Shown piece by piece: positions 1-8,665 of a DNA stretch of 64,000 bases (position 1 is its first letter; each line of letters begins with the position of its first letter). Position numbers and translations under genes: made by a program. The notes beneath the pieces are model-generated. The model saw nothing but the letters and a program-made list of their open reading frames with translations, did no database searches and was not told where the DNA came from. The stretch covers positions 5,274,823 to 5,338,822 of the forward strand of contig NZ_AP017422.1 of NCBI RefSeq assembly GCF_002355595.1. The letters run 5' to 3'. The stretch comes from Filimonas lacunae (lineage in GTDB: Bacteria > Bacteroidota > Bacteroidia > Chitinophagales > Chitinophagaceae).

Positions 1-434
1 TACACCTGTGGGTTTTCCAGGTAAGTTAAAGGCAACTTTGCTACAGTAGGGCTGTTAGCTGGCCTGAACTTATTGTGTGTGGTAGAAATGATTACCGCTT
101 CCAGCTGTTTGTCGGTTACACTCAACTGAATTTTTACAGGAGTCATCTTGCCCTCATTAATCTTAACGGGGTATAACAAGGTCTGGAATCCTACCAGGGA
201 TATTTCCAGTTCATAATCACCAGCTTTGATGTTGCTTATTACAAAGTCACCATCTTCTTCGGTTAAAGCTGCTTTATTAGTTCCTTTCAATTTAACAGTT
301 ACCGCTGCAGCCGACTTGCCTTCGCTGGTGGTAATTACGCCGTTGATAGAACCTGTTTCTTTTTGTGCAAATATGGTTGTGGAAAATAATAGTGTCAAAA
401 GAAGACACATGGGGGTCAAAAACTTCGAGATCAT
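1..434 (-). CDS. TonB-dependent outer-membrane receptor, N-terminal part (cut by window edge)
   Basis: Only the first 144 residues lie in the window; the frame runs off the left edge. Visible in order: a Sec signal peptide (hydrophobic residues 5-22, probable cleavage after IFA23), a carboxypeptidase-D regulatory-like beta-sandwich (about 25-105, including EEDGDFVISNIKAGDYEL), a possible TonB box around EAVIISTT (112-119), and the first plug residues ending LPLTYLENPQV. The LP-x-x-YxENPQV stretch is what I associate with siderophore-type (FhuE/FpvA-like) receptors, so iron-complex uptake is the likely role, but the substrate cannot be read from this fragment. The ATG at 434 gives a complete signal peptide. 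The gene faces away from its right neighbour across a 574-base gap. Confidence 0.85.
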   Translation of the reverse strand, partial: MISKFLTPMCLLLTLLFSTTIFAQKETGSINGVITTSEGKSAAAVTVKLKGTNKAALTEEDGDFVISNIKAGDYELEISLVGFQTLLYPVKINEGKMTPVKIQLSVTDKQLEAVIISTTHNKFRPANSPTVAKLPLTYLENPQV

Positions 435-1008
435 GTACAAGTAATTAGACCGCAAAGGTGATTTTACAATTTCTTAACTGTTTACGAGGTCGGGAAAAAG
501 TATTATGGTTTTCGAAACATGACATTTTAATGACAGTTCAAGGCAAGGGTTAAGAAACTATAATTAAATAGATTATGCCTTCTATCTAGCCATATTCTTA
601 TCCGAATAAGCATATTGCAGGAATAGAATGCAGGATTATTACCAGAGGAGTAATCTGGGATCTCATGTTTATTGTTCTATTTATTATACTGGGCTTCCTG
701 CCTTTCCCGGAATATAAATAGCTATTCCGGTGTTGCCGTTTTTCAGACGAAGAGCAAGAGAAAACTACGTGGAGAATAGAAGAAAGGGACAGAAGTTGTA
801 GAGTAAAAACAGTCAGAGTAGCGAAGAATCATCTACAAACAAGCGATTATAGACGATTCTTCACAGTCACTCATTTTGTTCAAGGCCCTGATCAGGATTA
901 AAAACGGACACCCGACAAAGTCAACCTTTGTGCCATTTTCAACCTATTGACAATTAATTACTTACTTTTTACATTTTTTAAGAATTTCCCGTTTTAGTAA
1001 ACCAGGTT
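435..1008. other. 574-base gene-free gap with two hairpins
   Basis: No convincing coding region on either strand. Two inverted repeats stand out. One has an 8-bp perfect stem (CCGGAATA at 707-714, TATTCCGG at 723-730). The other has 8 bp, one mismatch and 4 more bp (GAAGAATC-a-TCTA at 823-835, TAGA-c-GATTCTTC at 850-862) around a 14-base loop. Neither is followed by a clear T-tract on either strand. The gap presumably holds the promoter and leader of the receptor gene starting at 434 and the 3' region of the reductase gene ending at 1009. Confidence 0.5.
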
Positions 1009-1989
1009 CTATCTGTTTACCATGCTCATGCTGCGCTCATCATAACGGGCGCCAACGTTCGGGTATTTCTTTACCAGCACATCAAGCTGTTGTTTGTCGG
1101 CTTCGGTTACCTCCACCTGGATGGCTCCCAGGTTATCTTCCAGGTATTTCACTCTTTTGGTACCAGGTATTGGAATAATATCTTCTCCCTGCGCCAGTAC
1201 CCAGGCAATAGCCAATTGAGCAGGCGTGCAGCCTTTTTGAGCTGCCAGTTGGGCAAACTCAGCTACCAGTTTCTTATTATTCTCAAAGGCTTCCCCTGTA
1301 AAACGACCATTTACCCTGCGATAATCGGTGGGGTCTAATAAGTTGATATCGGTAATAGCAGCAGTAACAATTCCCCGGGCAAGCGGACTATAAGGAATAA
1401 ATCCTATCCCCAGTTCCCGGCACACAGGTAAAATAGCAGCTTCCACATCCCTTGTAAGTAAAGAGTATTCGGTTTGTAAAGCAGATATTGGATGAACAGC
1501 GTGTGCTTTACGTATGCTTTCCACAGAAGCTTCTGACAAACCCAGGTAACGCACCTTGCCAGCTTTTACCAGATCGGCCATAGCGCCCACTGTTTCTTCA
1601 ACAGGCACATCAGGGTCTATGCGATGGGCATAGTACAAATCAATAACATCTGTTTTTAAACGTTGTAAACTGGCATCAGCTGCAGCCTTTACATGTTCAG
1701 GCCGTCCATTGATAATATATCCGTTATCCTTTTGCTGAAACCCAAATTTGGTAGCTAAAAAAATCTTGTTCCTGTTAGGCACCAGCACTTCCGATAGCAA
1801 CAGCTCGTTCTCGCCAAAGCCATATAAATCAGCAGTGTCTAAGAAGTTAACACCCAGCTCCAATGCTTTGTGTAAAGTAGCCAGCGATTCATTTTTGTCA
1901 GCAGGTCCATAGGCAAAACTCATTCCCATACATCCCAGCCCCAGTGCAGAAAGCTTTTCACCCGTTGTTCCTAATACTCTGTATTTCAT
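1009..1989 (-). CDS. Aldo/keto reductase
   Basis: A 326-residue NADPH-dependent oxidoreductase of the aldo/keto reductase superfamily, the usual length for the AKR11/AKR13-type bacterial members. The catalytic tetrad is readable: D51 and Y56 in [10 protein letters not shown]81 in FLATKFG, and H122 in LYYAHRIDP. The C-terminal cofactor region [16 protein letters not shown] is also typical. The protein is cytosolic with no signal peptide. The true substrate (a small aldehyde or ketone) cannot be deduced. It lies 78 bases downstream of, and on the same strand as, an AraC-type regulator, so the two may form a regulator-enzyme pair. Confidence 0.92.
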   Translation of the reverse strand: MKYRVLGTTGEKLSALGLGCMGMSFAYGPADKNESLATLHKALELGVNFLDTADLYGFGENELLLSEVLVPNRNKIFLATKFGFQQKDNGYIINGRPEHVKAAADASLQRLKTDVIDLYYAHRIDPDVPVEETVGAMADLVKAGKVRYLGLSEASVESIRKAHAVHPISALQTEYSLLTRDVEAAILPVCRELGIGFIPYSPLARGIVTAAITDINLLDPTDYRRVNGRFTGEAFENNKKLVAEFAQLAAQKGCTPAQLAIAWVLAQGEDIIPIPGTKRVKYLEDNLGAIQVEVTEADKQQLDVLVKKYPNVGARYDERSMSMVNR

Positions 1990-2067
1990 ATAGAATGATT
2001 TATTTCAGCAAATTAAATCATCCGGGCAGGGCAGTTATAACAGCTTTCAAAGCAAAAATTATAATTT

Positions 2068-2958
2068 TCAAAGTGTCTTTCTAAAGGCTAGTGGTGTAGC
2101 TCCTTCGTGTTTTTTAAAGAAAATATTGAAATAAGAAGGATATTCAAACCCCAGGCTATAGCCAATATCAGCCACGGGCCAGTCCGTATGCTTCAACAAC
2201 GCCTTGGCTTCTGCCATCACCTTTTCATTAATATGCGTGGTTGTGTTTTTACCTGTTACCTCACTCACAGCCGCATTCAAATGATTTACATGAATAGCCA
2301 TGTTAGCGGCAAAATCAGCGGGCTTTTTTAATTGAAAAATAAACTGTGGCGAATCAACCGGAAACTGCCTGTCCAGCAATTCCACAAATAGGTTGGCAAT
2401 TCGGTTCGCGGCATTTACATTGGGAATGTAATTGTTGGCAGGCTGCATTTTCAATGCTTCATGAATAACCAGGTGCAGGCTGCTGCGTAATACATCGTAC
2501 TTATACACATAGTCTGTTTCCAGTTCTACCTTCATCCTTTCAAATAACGATACCAGGTAAGGCAACTGATCATCATTCAAAAAAAACACAGGGTCACCCC
2601 CTGCTTTAAACAAAGGAAAATCACGAAACACTTCCCGGCGCTCTTTATCGCGGAAAAAGGAATCTTTAAACACACAATAATAACCCGTGATATCCTCACT
2701 GGTATTTTCCCAGGCAAAGGGTATACGCGGATTAGCAAAAATCAATGCAGGCCTGTCTACATGTAGCCCGCGGGTTGGATAAATAATATTACTGGAACCT
2801 TTGGTAATCAATGAAATTTTATAATAATCCCGGCGATTGTACACCACATTACTCTTCTGCGGAGTTAATGCTATCACTCCTACATTAAAAGGCGTAGAAA
2901 GTGTGGTTTGTATTTTTTTATGAGATGCCAGTAAATCCGTTGCTTTACTTTTAGCCAT
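2068..2958 (-). CDS. AraC-family transcriptional regulator
   Basis: About 296 residues: an N-terminal cupin-like sensor region (about 15-180) followed by a C-terminal AraC/XylS double helix-turn-helix (about 195-296). The conserved end WPVADIGYSLGFEYPSYFNIFFKK, split here as WPVADIGYSLGFEYPSYF then NIFFKK, marks the second helix-turn-helix. I place the start at the ATG at 2958 (MAKSK); a TTG six bases upstream is a less likely alternative. The gene precedes the aldo/keto reductase on the same strand with 78 bases between them, so it plausibly controls that enzyme. The ligand is unknown. Confidence 0.9.
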   Translation of the reverse strand: MAKSKATDLLASHKKIQTTLSTPFNVGVIALTPQKSNVVYNRRDYYKISLITKGSSNIIYPTRGLHVDRPALIFANPRIPFAWENTSEDITGYYCVFKDSFFRDKERREVFRDFPLFKAGGDPVFFLNDDQLPYLVSLFERMKVELETDYVYKYDVLRSSLHLVIHEALKMQPANNYIPNVNAANRIANLFVELLDRQFPVDSPQFIFQLKKPADFAANMAIHVNHLNAAVSEVTGKNTTTHINEKVMAEAKALLKHTDWPVADIGYSLGFEYPSYFNIFFKKHEGATPLAFRKTL

Positions 2959-3268
2959 CTCCAAAATTAAATATATTTAGAACCATAATCATGTGCCTGC
3001 CCCTTATGAATAATATTGCTTCATGGATTACAGTAACAGCATGTTCCAGTAACATATGCCTGGGATGTAAACCGCAGTCTGCCAATTTATATAACAAAGC
3101 GTTAATGCCTGCATCCCCATTTGAAACAAAAATGCCGTAACGAATTCAACCTGAAAATATTATCCACTTCACCCGTTTTCTGGTCATTTGTAATTTTAAG
3201 AAAAAGCCATTGGGTTAGGGGGGATTATTCCCTAACTTTAAACTCTCTCTTCTCCTAAAACATGTTCT
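2959..3268. other. 310-base intergenic region between divergent genes
   Basis: No gene seen. Near the right end is a hairpin with a 7-bp stem (GTTAGGG 3214-3220, CCCTAAC 3230-3236) around a 9-base loop, about 33 bases before the small gene at 3269. It could be a leader hairpin of that gene or an operator shared with the regulator transcribed leftward. The rest is AT-rich without visible repeats. Confidence 0.4.
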
Positions 3269-3460
3269 ATGCTAAACCAATCTGAAATTAACAGGCCAGT
3301 GGCAGCAGAAATAACATTATTGAAAGAGCTGGAAGCCAGGTACGCTAAAGCCATTCAGGAAAATGAAGCCTTTGTGCTGGTGAAGCAGCTGTATATGGAA
3401 ATAAAGCACATGAAAGAGAAGCTGCAAATTACCTTTCACGAGCCTTGCATCAACGCCTAG
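3269..3460 (+). CDS. Small helical hypothetical protein (63 aa)
   Basis: I do not recognise this 63-residue protein. It starts with an ATG (MLNQSEINRP) and is rich in Glu, Lys and Leu, with a heptad-like run from about residue 15 to 55 (LLKELEARYAKAIQENEA), so it is probably one long amphipathic helix or a short coiled coil. There is no signal peptide or cysteine motif. It stands alone between the divergent AraC gene and the SulP transporter, preceded by a hairpin at 3214-3236. Codon use looks like that of the neighbours, which argues for a real gene. A chance open frame remains possible. Confidence 0.5.
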   Translation: MLNQSEINRPVAAEITLLKELEARYAKAIQENEAFVLVKQLYMEIKHMKEKLQITFHEPCINA

Positions 3461-3647
3461 CTCTTCTGCCTGCTTTGGTTTACATTGCGTTTTGCAGTAC
3501 TTTCGCGCTGCATGAACAGCGTAATAATACCTTCGGATATTACCCCACCCTGATAATCAGGTACCCACTATTTACTGATCTGCTGTAATACCTGGCAGAC
3601 GCATTCCCTTATTATTTTTACTGTTGTCTTTTTTATATCTCATTAGC

Positions 3648-5180
3648 ATGAAGGCTTACTTAAACTTATTTGACTTTACTCAAAAAGTAAACTATAAAAC
3701 AGAACTATTGGCAGGGCTAACCGTAGCTATGACTATGATTCCCGAATCATTATCATTTGCAATCCTGGCAGGTCTTTCTCCTTTAACAGGCTTGTATGCC
3801 GCCTTTATTATGGGGCTGGTGACAGCTGTTTTTGGTGGCCGGCCCGGAATGGTTTCAGGTGGCGCTGGCGCTACAGTTGTTGTACTGATAGCCTTAATGC
3901 AATCACATGGGGTAGAGTATGTATTTGCTGCAGTGTTGCTGGCAGGTGTTTTACAGCTTTTAGTGGGCGTATGCAAACTGGGCAAATTTATTCGCCTGGT
4001 GCCACAGCCTGTTATGTATGGTTTTGTAAACGGCCTGGCTATTATCATCTTTATGTCGCAAATTCAACAGTTTAAAACCGGTAGTGGTGCTGCAGCTGCC
4101 TGGCTTTCAGGCACCAACCTGTACACGATGCTGGGCCTGGTAGCGCTTACTATGTTGATTGTACTTTTCTGGCCTAAAATCACCAAAGCCGTTCCGGCTT
4201 CCCTGGTAGCAATTTTGGCGGTGTTTGGTGTGGTAATGCTTTTAGGCATTCACACTAAAACAGTAAAAGACATCGCTTCTGTCAGTGGTGGCTTCCCGCC
4301 TTTCCATATTCCTGCGGTAAGCTTTTCCCTGCAAACATTAAGCATCATTTTCCCTTATTCGCTGGTAATGGCGGGCGTTGGCCTGATTGAAACATTGCTA
4401 ACCCTTAATGTAGTAGACGAAATAACAGGCACCCGCGGCCGTGGCAATAAAGAATGTATAGCACAGGGCAGCGCCAACATAGCCAATGGCTTGTTTACCG
4501 GCATGGGCGGCTGCGCCATGATTGCGCAAACCTTTGTAAACCTGGGTGCCGGCTCCCGCGCACGCTTATCGGGCATTATTGCCGCTATCACTATTTTACT
4601 GGTGATACTGCTGGGCGCTCCCATTATTGAAAAAGTACCGATGGCGGCTTTGGTAGGTGTGATGATGATGGTAGCTATTGGCACTTTTGAATGGGGAAGT
4701 TTGCGCATTATTAATAAAATGCCATGGGCCGATGTGATCACGGGTATATTGGTAGCCGCCATTACCGTGTGGCTGCATAACCTGGCGCTGGCAGTGCTGG
4801 CAGGCGTGATTATTTCCGCACTGGTGTTTGCCTGGCAAAGCGCCAAAAGAATTCAGGCAAAAAGCTGGCAGGATGAAGCTGGCGTGAAACATTACGAAAT
4901 ATATGGGCCGCTGTTTTTTGGCTCTGTCACTACTTTCCTGGAATTGTTTGATGTAAAAGGGGATAGTAACGAAATAATAATAGACTTTAAACAAAGCCGT
5001 GTAACCGACATGAGCGCCATGGATGCCCTGAACAAGCTTACTGAACGTTACCGAAAAGCAGGTAAAACACTGCATCTGCGCCACTTAAGCAGCGAATGCA
5101 GGCAATTATTGCAAAACGCGGGCGCTGTAATTGAAGTAAATATTATGGAAGATCCAGCCTACCACCTGGCAGTGGACTAG
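3648..5180 (+). CDS. SulP (SLC26)-family anion transporter with STAS domain
   Basis: About 510 residues: a multi-helix membrane domain (about 15-395, starting with ELLAGLTVAMTMIPESLSFA, the SulP signature region) and a cytoplasmic STAS domain (about 405-510, around IIDFKQSRVTDMSAMDAL). The family exchanges or symports sulfate, bicarbonate or other small anions across the inner membrane. The substrate here is not determined by sequence. I start at the ATG at 3648 (MKAYLNLFDF), because the extra eight residues upstream would need a TTG start and add nothing conserved. A terminator hairpin follows 11 bases after the stop codon, so the gene is a single transcription unit or the end of one. Confidence 0.92.
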   Translation: MKAYLNLFDFTQKVNYKTELLAGLTVAMTMIPESLSFAILAGLSPLTGLYAAFIMGLVTAVFGGRPGMVSGGAGATVVVLIALMQSHGVEYVFAAVLLAGVLQLLVGVCKLGKFIRLVPQPVMYGFVNGLAIIIFMSQIQQFKTGSGAAAAWLSGTNLYTMLGLVALTMLIVLFWPKITKAVPASLVAILAVFGVVMLLGIHTKTVKDIASVSGGFPPFHIPAVSFSLQTLSIIFPYSLVMAGVGLIETLLTLNVVDEITGTRGRGNKECIAQGSANIANGLFTGMGGCAMIAQTFVNLGAGSRARLSGIIAAITILLVILLGAPIIEKVPMAALVGVMMMVAIGTFEWGSLRIINKMPWADVITGILVAAITVWLHNLALAVLAGVIISALVFAWQSAKRIQAKSWQDEAGVKHYEIYGPLFFGSVTTFLELFDVKGDSNEIIIDFKQSRVTDMSAMDALNKLTERYRKAGKTLHLRHLSSECRQLLQNAGAVIEVNIMEDPAYHLAVD

Positions 5181-5191
5181 TTGCCTGATAT

Positions 5192-5213
5192 AAAACCCGG
5201 TTTTTCGGGTTTT
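5192..5213 (+). terminator. Rho-independent terminator after the SulP gene
   Basis: Eight-bp stem AAAACCCG / CGGGTTTT with a six-base loop, 11 bases past the stop codon; the right arm ends in T residues. Confidence 0.75.
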
Positions 5214-5274
5214 AACAGCTAATTTTGCCACCCACTTTTACCAGTCATTTGCAGGCATTAAAAAATTACCGGAT

Positions 5275-6666
5275 ATGAGTTTGGAATTGGAGCAGGAAGA
5301 CCTTTTTGAACAATTTGAGCGTATTATAGCAACGGAAGACAAGTTGCAGATAAGGGATTTCCTCAATCACCAGAATATCAGTGATGTAGCCAATCTCATT
5401 AACGAATATCCCGATTTCTCCTCGCAGATAATAGCCAATATGGCTATTCACCGTGCTTCCAGTGTATTTAAAATACTGGACGTAAGCACACAGAAGGATA
5501 TTATTCTGGAATTGCCCTCGTTTAAAACAGCCGAACTGCTGAATGATCTGCCCGCGGATGACCGTACCGATTTCCTGGAAGAACTGCCTAAAGAGGTAAT
5601 TCGCGACCTGCTGAAACTGCTGGACCCGGAGGAAAGGAAAATCACACTCTCTATGCTGGGCTACCCGGAAGACAGCGTGGGGCGTTTAATGACGCCCGAC
5701 TATGTATACGTATACGCCCATAACACCGTAGAAGAAGTATTTGCCACCATTCGCAAGTTTGCCAAAAACAGCGAAACCATTGACGTCATTTACATTATTA
5801 ATGAAAAAGGCGAGTTGGTAGATGATATCCGGATACGCGATGTAATTCTTGCAGCGCCCGACAAGCAGGTAGACGAACTGATTGACGGCCGCGTCATTGC
5901 CCTGAATGTAACGGACGACCAGGAACATGCCAGCCAGGTATTTAAAATGAATAACCGTGTGGCTCTTCCGGTTACCGATAACAACAACGTATTGTTGGGC
6001 ATTGTAACCATCGACGATATGTTATGGGTTGCCAATGAAGAATATAGCGAGGATATGCAGTTAATTGGTGGTACCGAAGCACTGGACGAACCCTACCTGG
6101 ATATTCCGTTGCTGAAACTATTACGTAAAAGGGTTGGCTGGCTGATAGTGCTGTTTATTGGTGAAATGTTTACCGCCACCGCCATGGGCTACTTCGAGCA
6201 TGAAATAGCCAAAGCCACTGTGCTGGCACTGTTTGTTCCCTTAATTATCTCCAGCGGCGGTAACAGCGGCTCGCAGGCTTCTACTTTAATTATTCAGGCC
6301 ATGGCATTGGGAGAAATTACCCTGAGCAAATGGTGGCGTGTAATGAAAAGAGAAATCGTAAGCGGTTTTTTGCTGGGTTGCGTACTCGGAATTATCGGCT
6401 TTCTCCGCATTATTGCCTGGCACAGCTTTGCCCCCGGGTTGTATGGCGAACATTACATTATGATTGGTCTTACGGTTGGCTTTTCATTGATAGGCGTAGT
6501 AATGTGGGGATCGCTTAGCGGCTCAATGCTTCCCATGGTTTTAAAACGTTTGGGCGCCGACCCCGCTACTTCTTCTGCTCCGTTTGTGGCTACCCTGGTA
6601 GACGTAACCGGCCTGGTGATATACTTTAGCGTGGCTTACTTATTTTTACAGGGCTTGCTGTTGTAG
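5275..6666 (+). CDS. mgtE: Magnesium transporter MgtE
   Basis: A 463-residue magnesium channel/transporter of the inner membrane, the usual MgtE length. Domain order is standard: N-terminal superhelical domain (about 20-135, LPADDRTDFLEELP), a tandem CBS pair (about 138-255, beginning VGRLMTPDYVYVYAHNT), the connecting plug helix, and five transmembrane helices (about 285-463) with the pore region VPLIISSGGNSGSQAST. In this family the N and CBS domains sense cytosolic magnesium and close the pore. Start ATG at 5275. It follows the SulP gene on the same strand but is separated by that gene's terminator, so it is probably transcribed independently. Confidence 0.96.
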   Translation: MSLELEQEDLFEQFERIIATEDKLQIRDFLNHQNISDVANLINEYPDFSSQIIANMAIHRASSVFKILDVSTQKDIILELPSFKTAELLNDLPADDRTDFLEELPKEVIRDLLKLLDPEERKITLSMLGYPEDSVGRLMTPDYVYVYAHNTVEEVFATIRKFAKNSETIDVIYIINEKGELVDDIRIRDVILAAPDKQVDELIDGRVIALNVTDDQEHASQVFKMNNRVALPVTDNNNVLLGIVTIDDMLWVANEEYSEDMQLIGGTEALDEPYLDIPLLKLLRKRVGWLIVLFIGEMFTATAMGYFEHEIAKATVLALFVPLIISSGGNSGSQASTLIIQAMALGEITLSKWWRVMKREIVSGFLLGCVLGIIGFLRIIAWHSFAPGLYGEHYIMIGLTVGFSLIGVVMWGSLSGSMLPMVLKRLGADPATSSAPFVATLVDVTGLVIYFSVAYLFLQGLLL

Positions 6667-6730
6667 GTATCATATCATAAAATCCATTATCCCCGAAACA
6701 ACCAGCAACTAAACCGGCAAAAAACCGTAT

Positions 6731-6753
6731 CGTATTAATTTATACGTTTTTTT
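6731..6753 (+). terminator. Weak terminator after mgtE
   Basis: A short hairpin (CGTAT 6731-6735, ATACG 6742-6746) is followed directly by seven T residues. The stem is only 5 bp, so this is tentative. Confidence 0.4.
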
Positions 6754-6818
6754 AGGTTTTAGCCGATATTTTATTACAACAAAATGCAGCATATTGCATT
6801 CTTAAATTGATTATACCT

Positions 6819-8654
6819 ATGTGTGGAATAGTTGGTTATACAGGCCCGCGCCAGGCTTATCCTATTGTGTTAAAAGGATTAAAAAGGCTTGAGTACAGAG
6901 GATACGACAGTTCAGGTGTAGCATTATTAAACGGTGGCCTGCATGTGTATAAGAAAAAAGGGAAAGTAGCAGAACTGGAAGATACACTGATTGGTAAAAA
7001 CATGGAAGGCCATATCGGCATCGGCCACACACGCTGGGCCACACATGGCGAACCTAACGATCGCAACGCCCACCCCCATCTTTCTCAAAGCGGTGAAATA
7101 GCCATCATTCATAACGGCATTATTGAAAACTACGCCCAGTTAAAGCAGGATCTGCTGGCCAAAGGCTATACTTTCAAAAGTGATACCGACACAGAAGTTT
7201 TATTGAACTTCATTGACGACATCCGTATTAACAATGAATGCCCACTGGAAGAAGCGGTACGTATAGCCCTTCGCCGCGTAGTAGGCGCTTATTGTATATT
7301 GGTAATTCATAAAGATGATCCGGAAACTATCATTGCTGCGCGTAAAGGAAGTCCGCTGGTAATTGGCATTGGCAAAGGGGAACACTTCCTGGCTTCTGAC
7401 GCTTCTCCCATCATAGAGTACACCAAAGAAGTAGTGTATGTAAATGATTATGAAATTGCGATTGTACGCCCGGATGAACTGATTCTGAAAAACCTGGGTA
7501 ACGAAAAGCAAACTCCTTTCATCACCAAACTGGATATGGACTTAACTGCTATTGAAAAAGGCGGCTATGACCATTTTATGTTGAAGGAAATTTTTGAACA
7601 GCCCACTACCATTTACGACTGCTTACGCGGCAGACTGGATGCGGAGACCGGCAATATCACCATGAGTGGTATTCAAAAATATGCCGAACAGATCATGAAC
7701 GCCAACCGTATCATGATTGTAGCCTGCGGAACCAGCTGGCACGCAGGCCTGGTAGCAGAATACATCATTGAAGAGCTGTGTCGTATACCGGTAGAGGTAG
7801 AATACGCATCGGAATTCCGTTACCGCAATCCTATCATTAACAAAGGCGATGTAATTATAGCTATTTCACAAAGCGGCGAAACAGCCGATACCCTGGTAGC
7901 TATTGAAAAAGCAAAAGAACAAGGCGCTATCATATTAGGCATAGTAAACGCAGTAGGCTCTTCTATTGCACGCATCTCTCACGCAGGCGCATACACCCAT
8001 GCCGGACCAGAAATAGGCGTAGCCAGTACCAAAGCCTTTACTGCACAATTAGCTGTTCTTACCATGACCGCGTTAATGCTGGGTCAGCAAAAAGGCACAT
8101 TAGACAGAGACAAGTTTCTGTTATTATGTAAAGAACTGGCTGCGATACCAGAGAAAGCAGAAATAGTATTGAAGCTGGATAGCCAGATAAAAGCACTGGC
8201 TGAAAAATACAAAGACGCTGCTGATGCTTTGTTCCTGGGAAGAGGTTACAATTTCCCGGTAGCACTGGAAGGCGCTTTAAAACTGAAAGAAATCTCCTAC
8301 ATACATGCCGAAGGCTACCCTGCTGCAGAAATGAAGCACGGTCCTATTGCACTGGTTACCGATCAGTTGCCGGTAGTATTTGTTGCCACTAAAGATTCTT
8401 ATCATGAGAAAGTGGTAAGCAACATGCAGGAAATCAAAGCCCGCAAAGGCAAGATCATAGCAGTAATTACAGAAGGAGACACCGTTACTCCAACACTGGC
8501 AGACGATGTAATTATCATACCCGCTGCACATGAAATAGTAGCGCCCATGTTAAGTGTAATTACTTTACAATTATTCTCTTACTATGTAGGAGTTGCCAAA
8601 GGCTACGATGTAGACAAACCACGTAACCTGGCTAAAAGCGTTACCGTTGAATAA
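6819..8654 (+). CDS. glmS: Glutamine-fructose-6-phosphate aminotransferase
   Basis: GlmS, about 611 residues, makes glucosamine-6-phosphate from fructose-6-phosphate and glutamine, the entry step to peptidoglycan and LPS amino sugars. The start is the ATG at 6819, giving MCGIVGY with the nucleophilic Cys2 exposed after Met removal; a longer reading from a TTG would bury that cysteine and is rejected. The N-terminal class-II glutamine amidotransferase domain spans about 2-220 (HTRWATHGEPNDRNAHPH), followed by two SIS sugar-isomerase domains (about 290-430 with ACGTSWHAG, and 460-600). The conserved C-terminus KSVTVE is intact. The next gene starts 11 bases after the stop, so the two are almost certainly co-transcribed. 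I see no glmS ribozyme in the 5' region. Confidence 0.97.
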   Translation: MCGIVGYTGPRQAYPIVLKGLKRLEYRGYDSSGVALLNGGLHVYKKKGKVAELEDTLIGKNMEGHIGIGHTRWATHGEPNDRNAHPHLSQSGEIAIIHNGIIENYAQLKQDLLAKGYTFKSDTDTEVLLNFIDDIRINNECPLEEAVRIALRRVVGAYCILVIHKDDPETIIAARKGSPLVIGIGKGEHFLASDASPIIEYTKEVVYVNDYEIAIVRPDELILKNLGNEKQTPFITKLDMDLTAIEKGGYDHFMLKEIFEQPTTIYDCLRGRLDAETGNITMSGIQKYAEQIMNANRIMIVACGTSWHAGLVAEYIIEELCRIPVEVEYASEFRYRNPIINKGDVIIAISQSGETADTLVAIEKAKEQGAIILGIVNAVGSSIARISHAGAYTHAGPEIGVASTKAFTAQLAVLTMTALMLGQQKGTLDRDKFLLLCKELAAIPEKAEIVLKLDSQIKALAEKYKDAADALFLGRGYNFPVALEGALKLKEISYIHAEGYPAAEMKHGPIALVTDQLPVVFVATKDSYHEKVVSNMQEIKARKGKIIAVITEGDTVTPTLADDVIIIPAAHEIVAPMLSVITLQLFSYYVGVAKGYDVDKPRNLAKSVTVE

Positions 8655-8665
8655 ACCATTGCCAT

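Noticed and set aside
226-444. 72-codon plus-strand frame
   Set aside because: It is antisense to the N-terminus of the TonB receptor gene, which has a clear signal peptide and domain.
4596-5084. 162-codon minus-strand frame opposite the SulP gene
   Set aside because: Shadow frame rich in His and Gln; SulP and STAS motifs are on the plus strand.
6667-6818. glmS ribozyme
   Set aside because: The leader is only about 150 bases, AT-rich, and I see no ribozyme core; these ribozymes are typical of Firmicutes.
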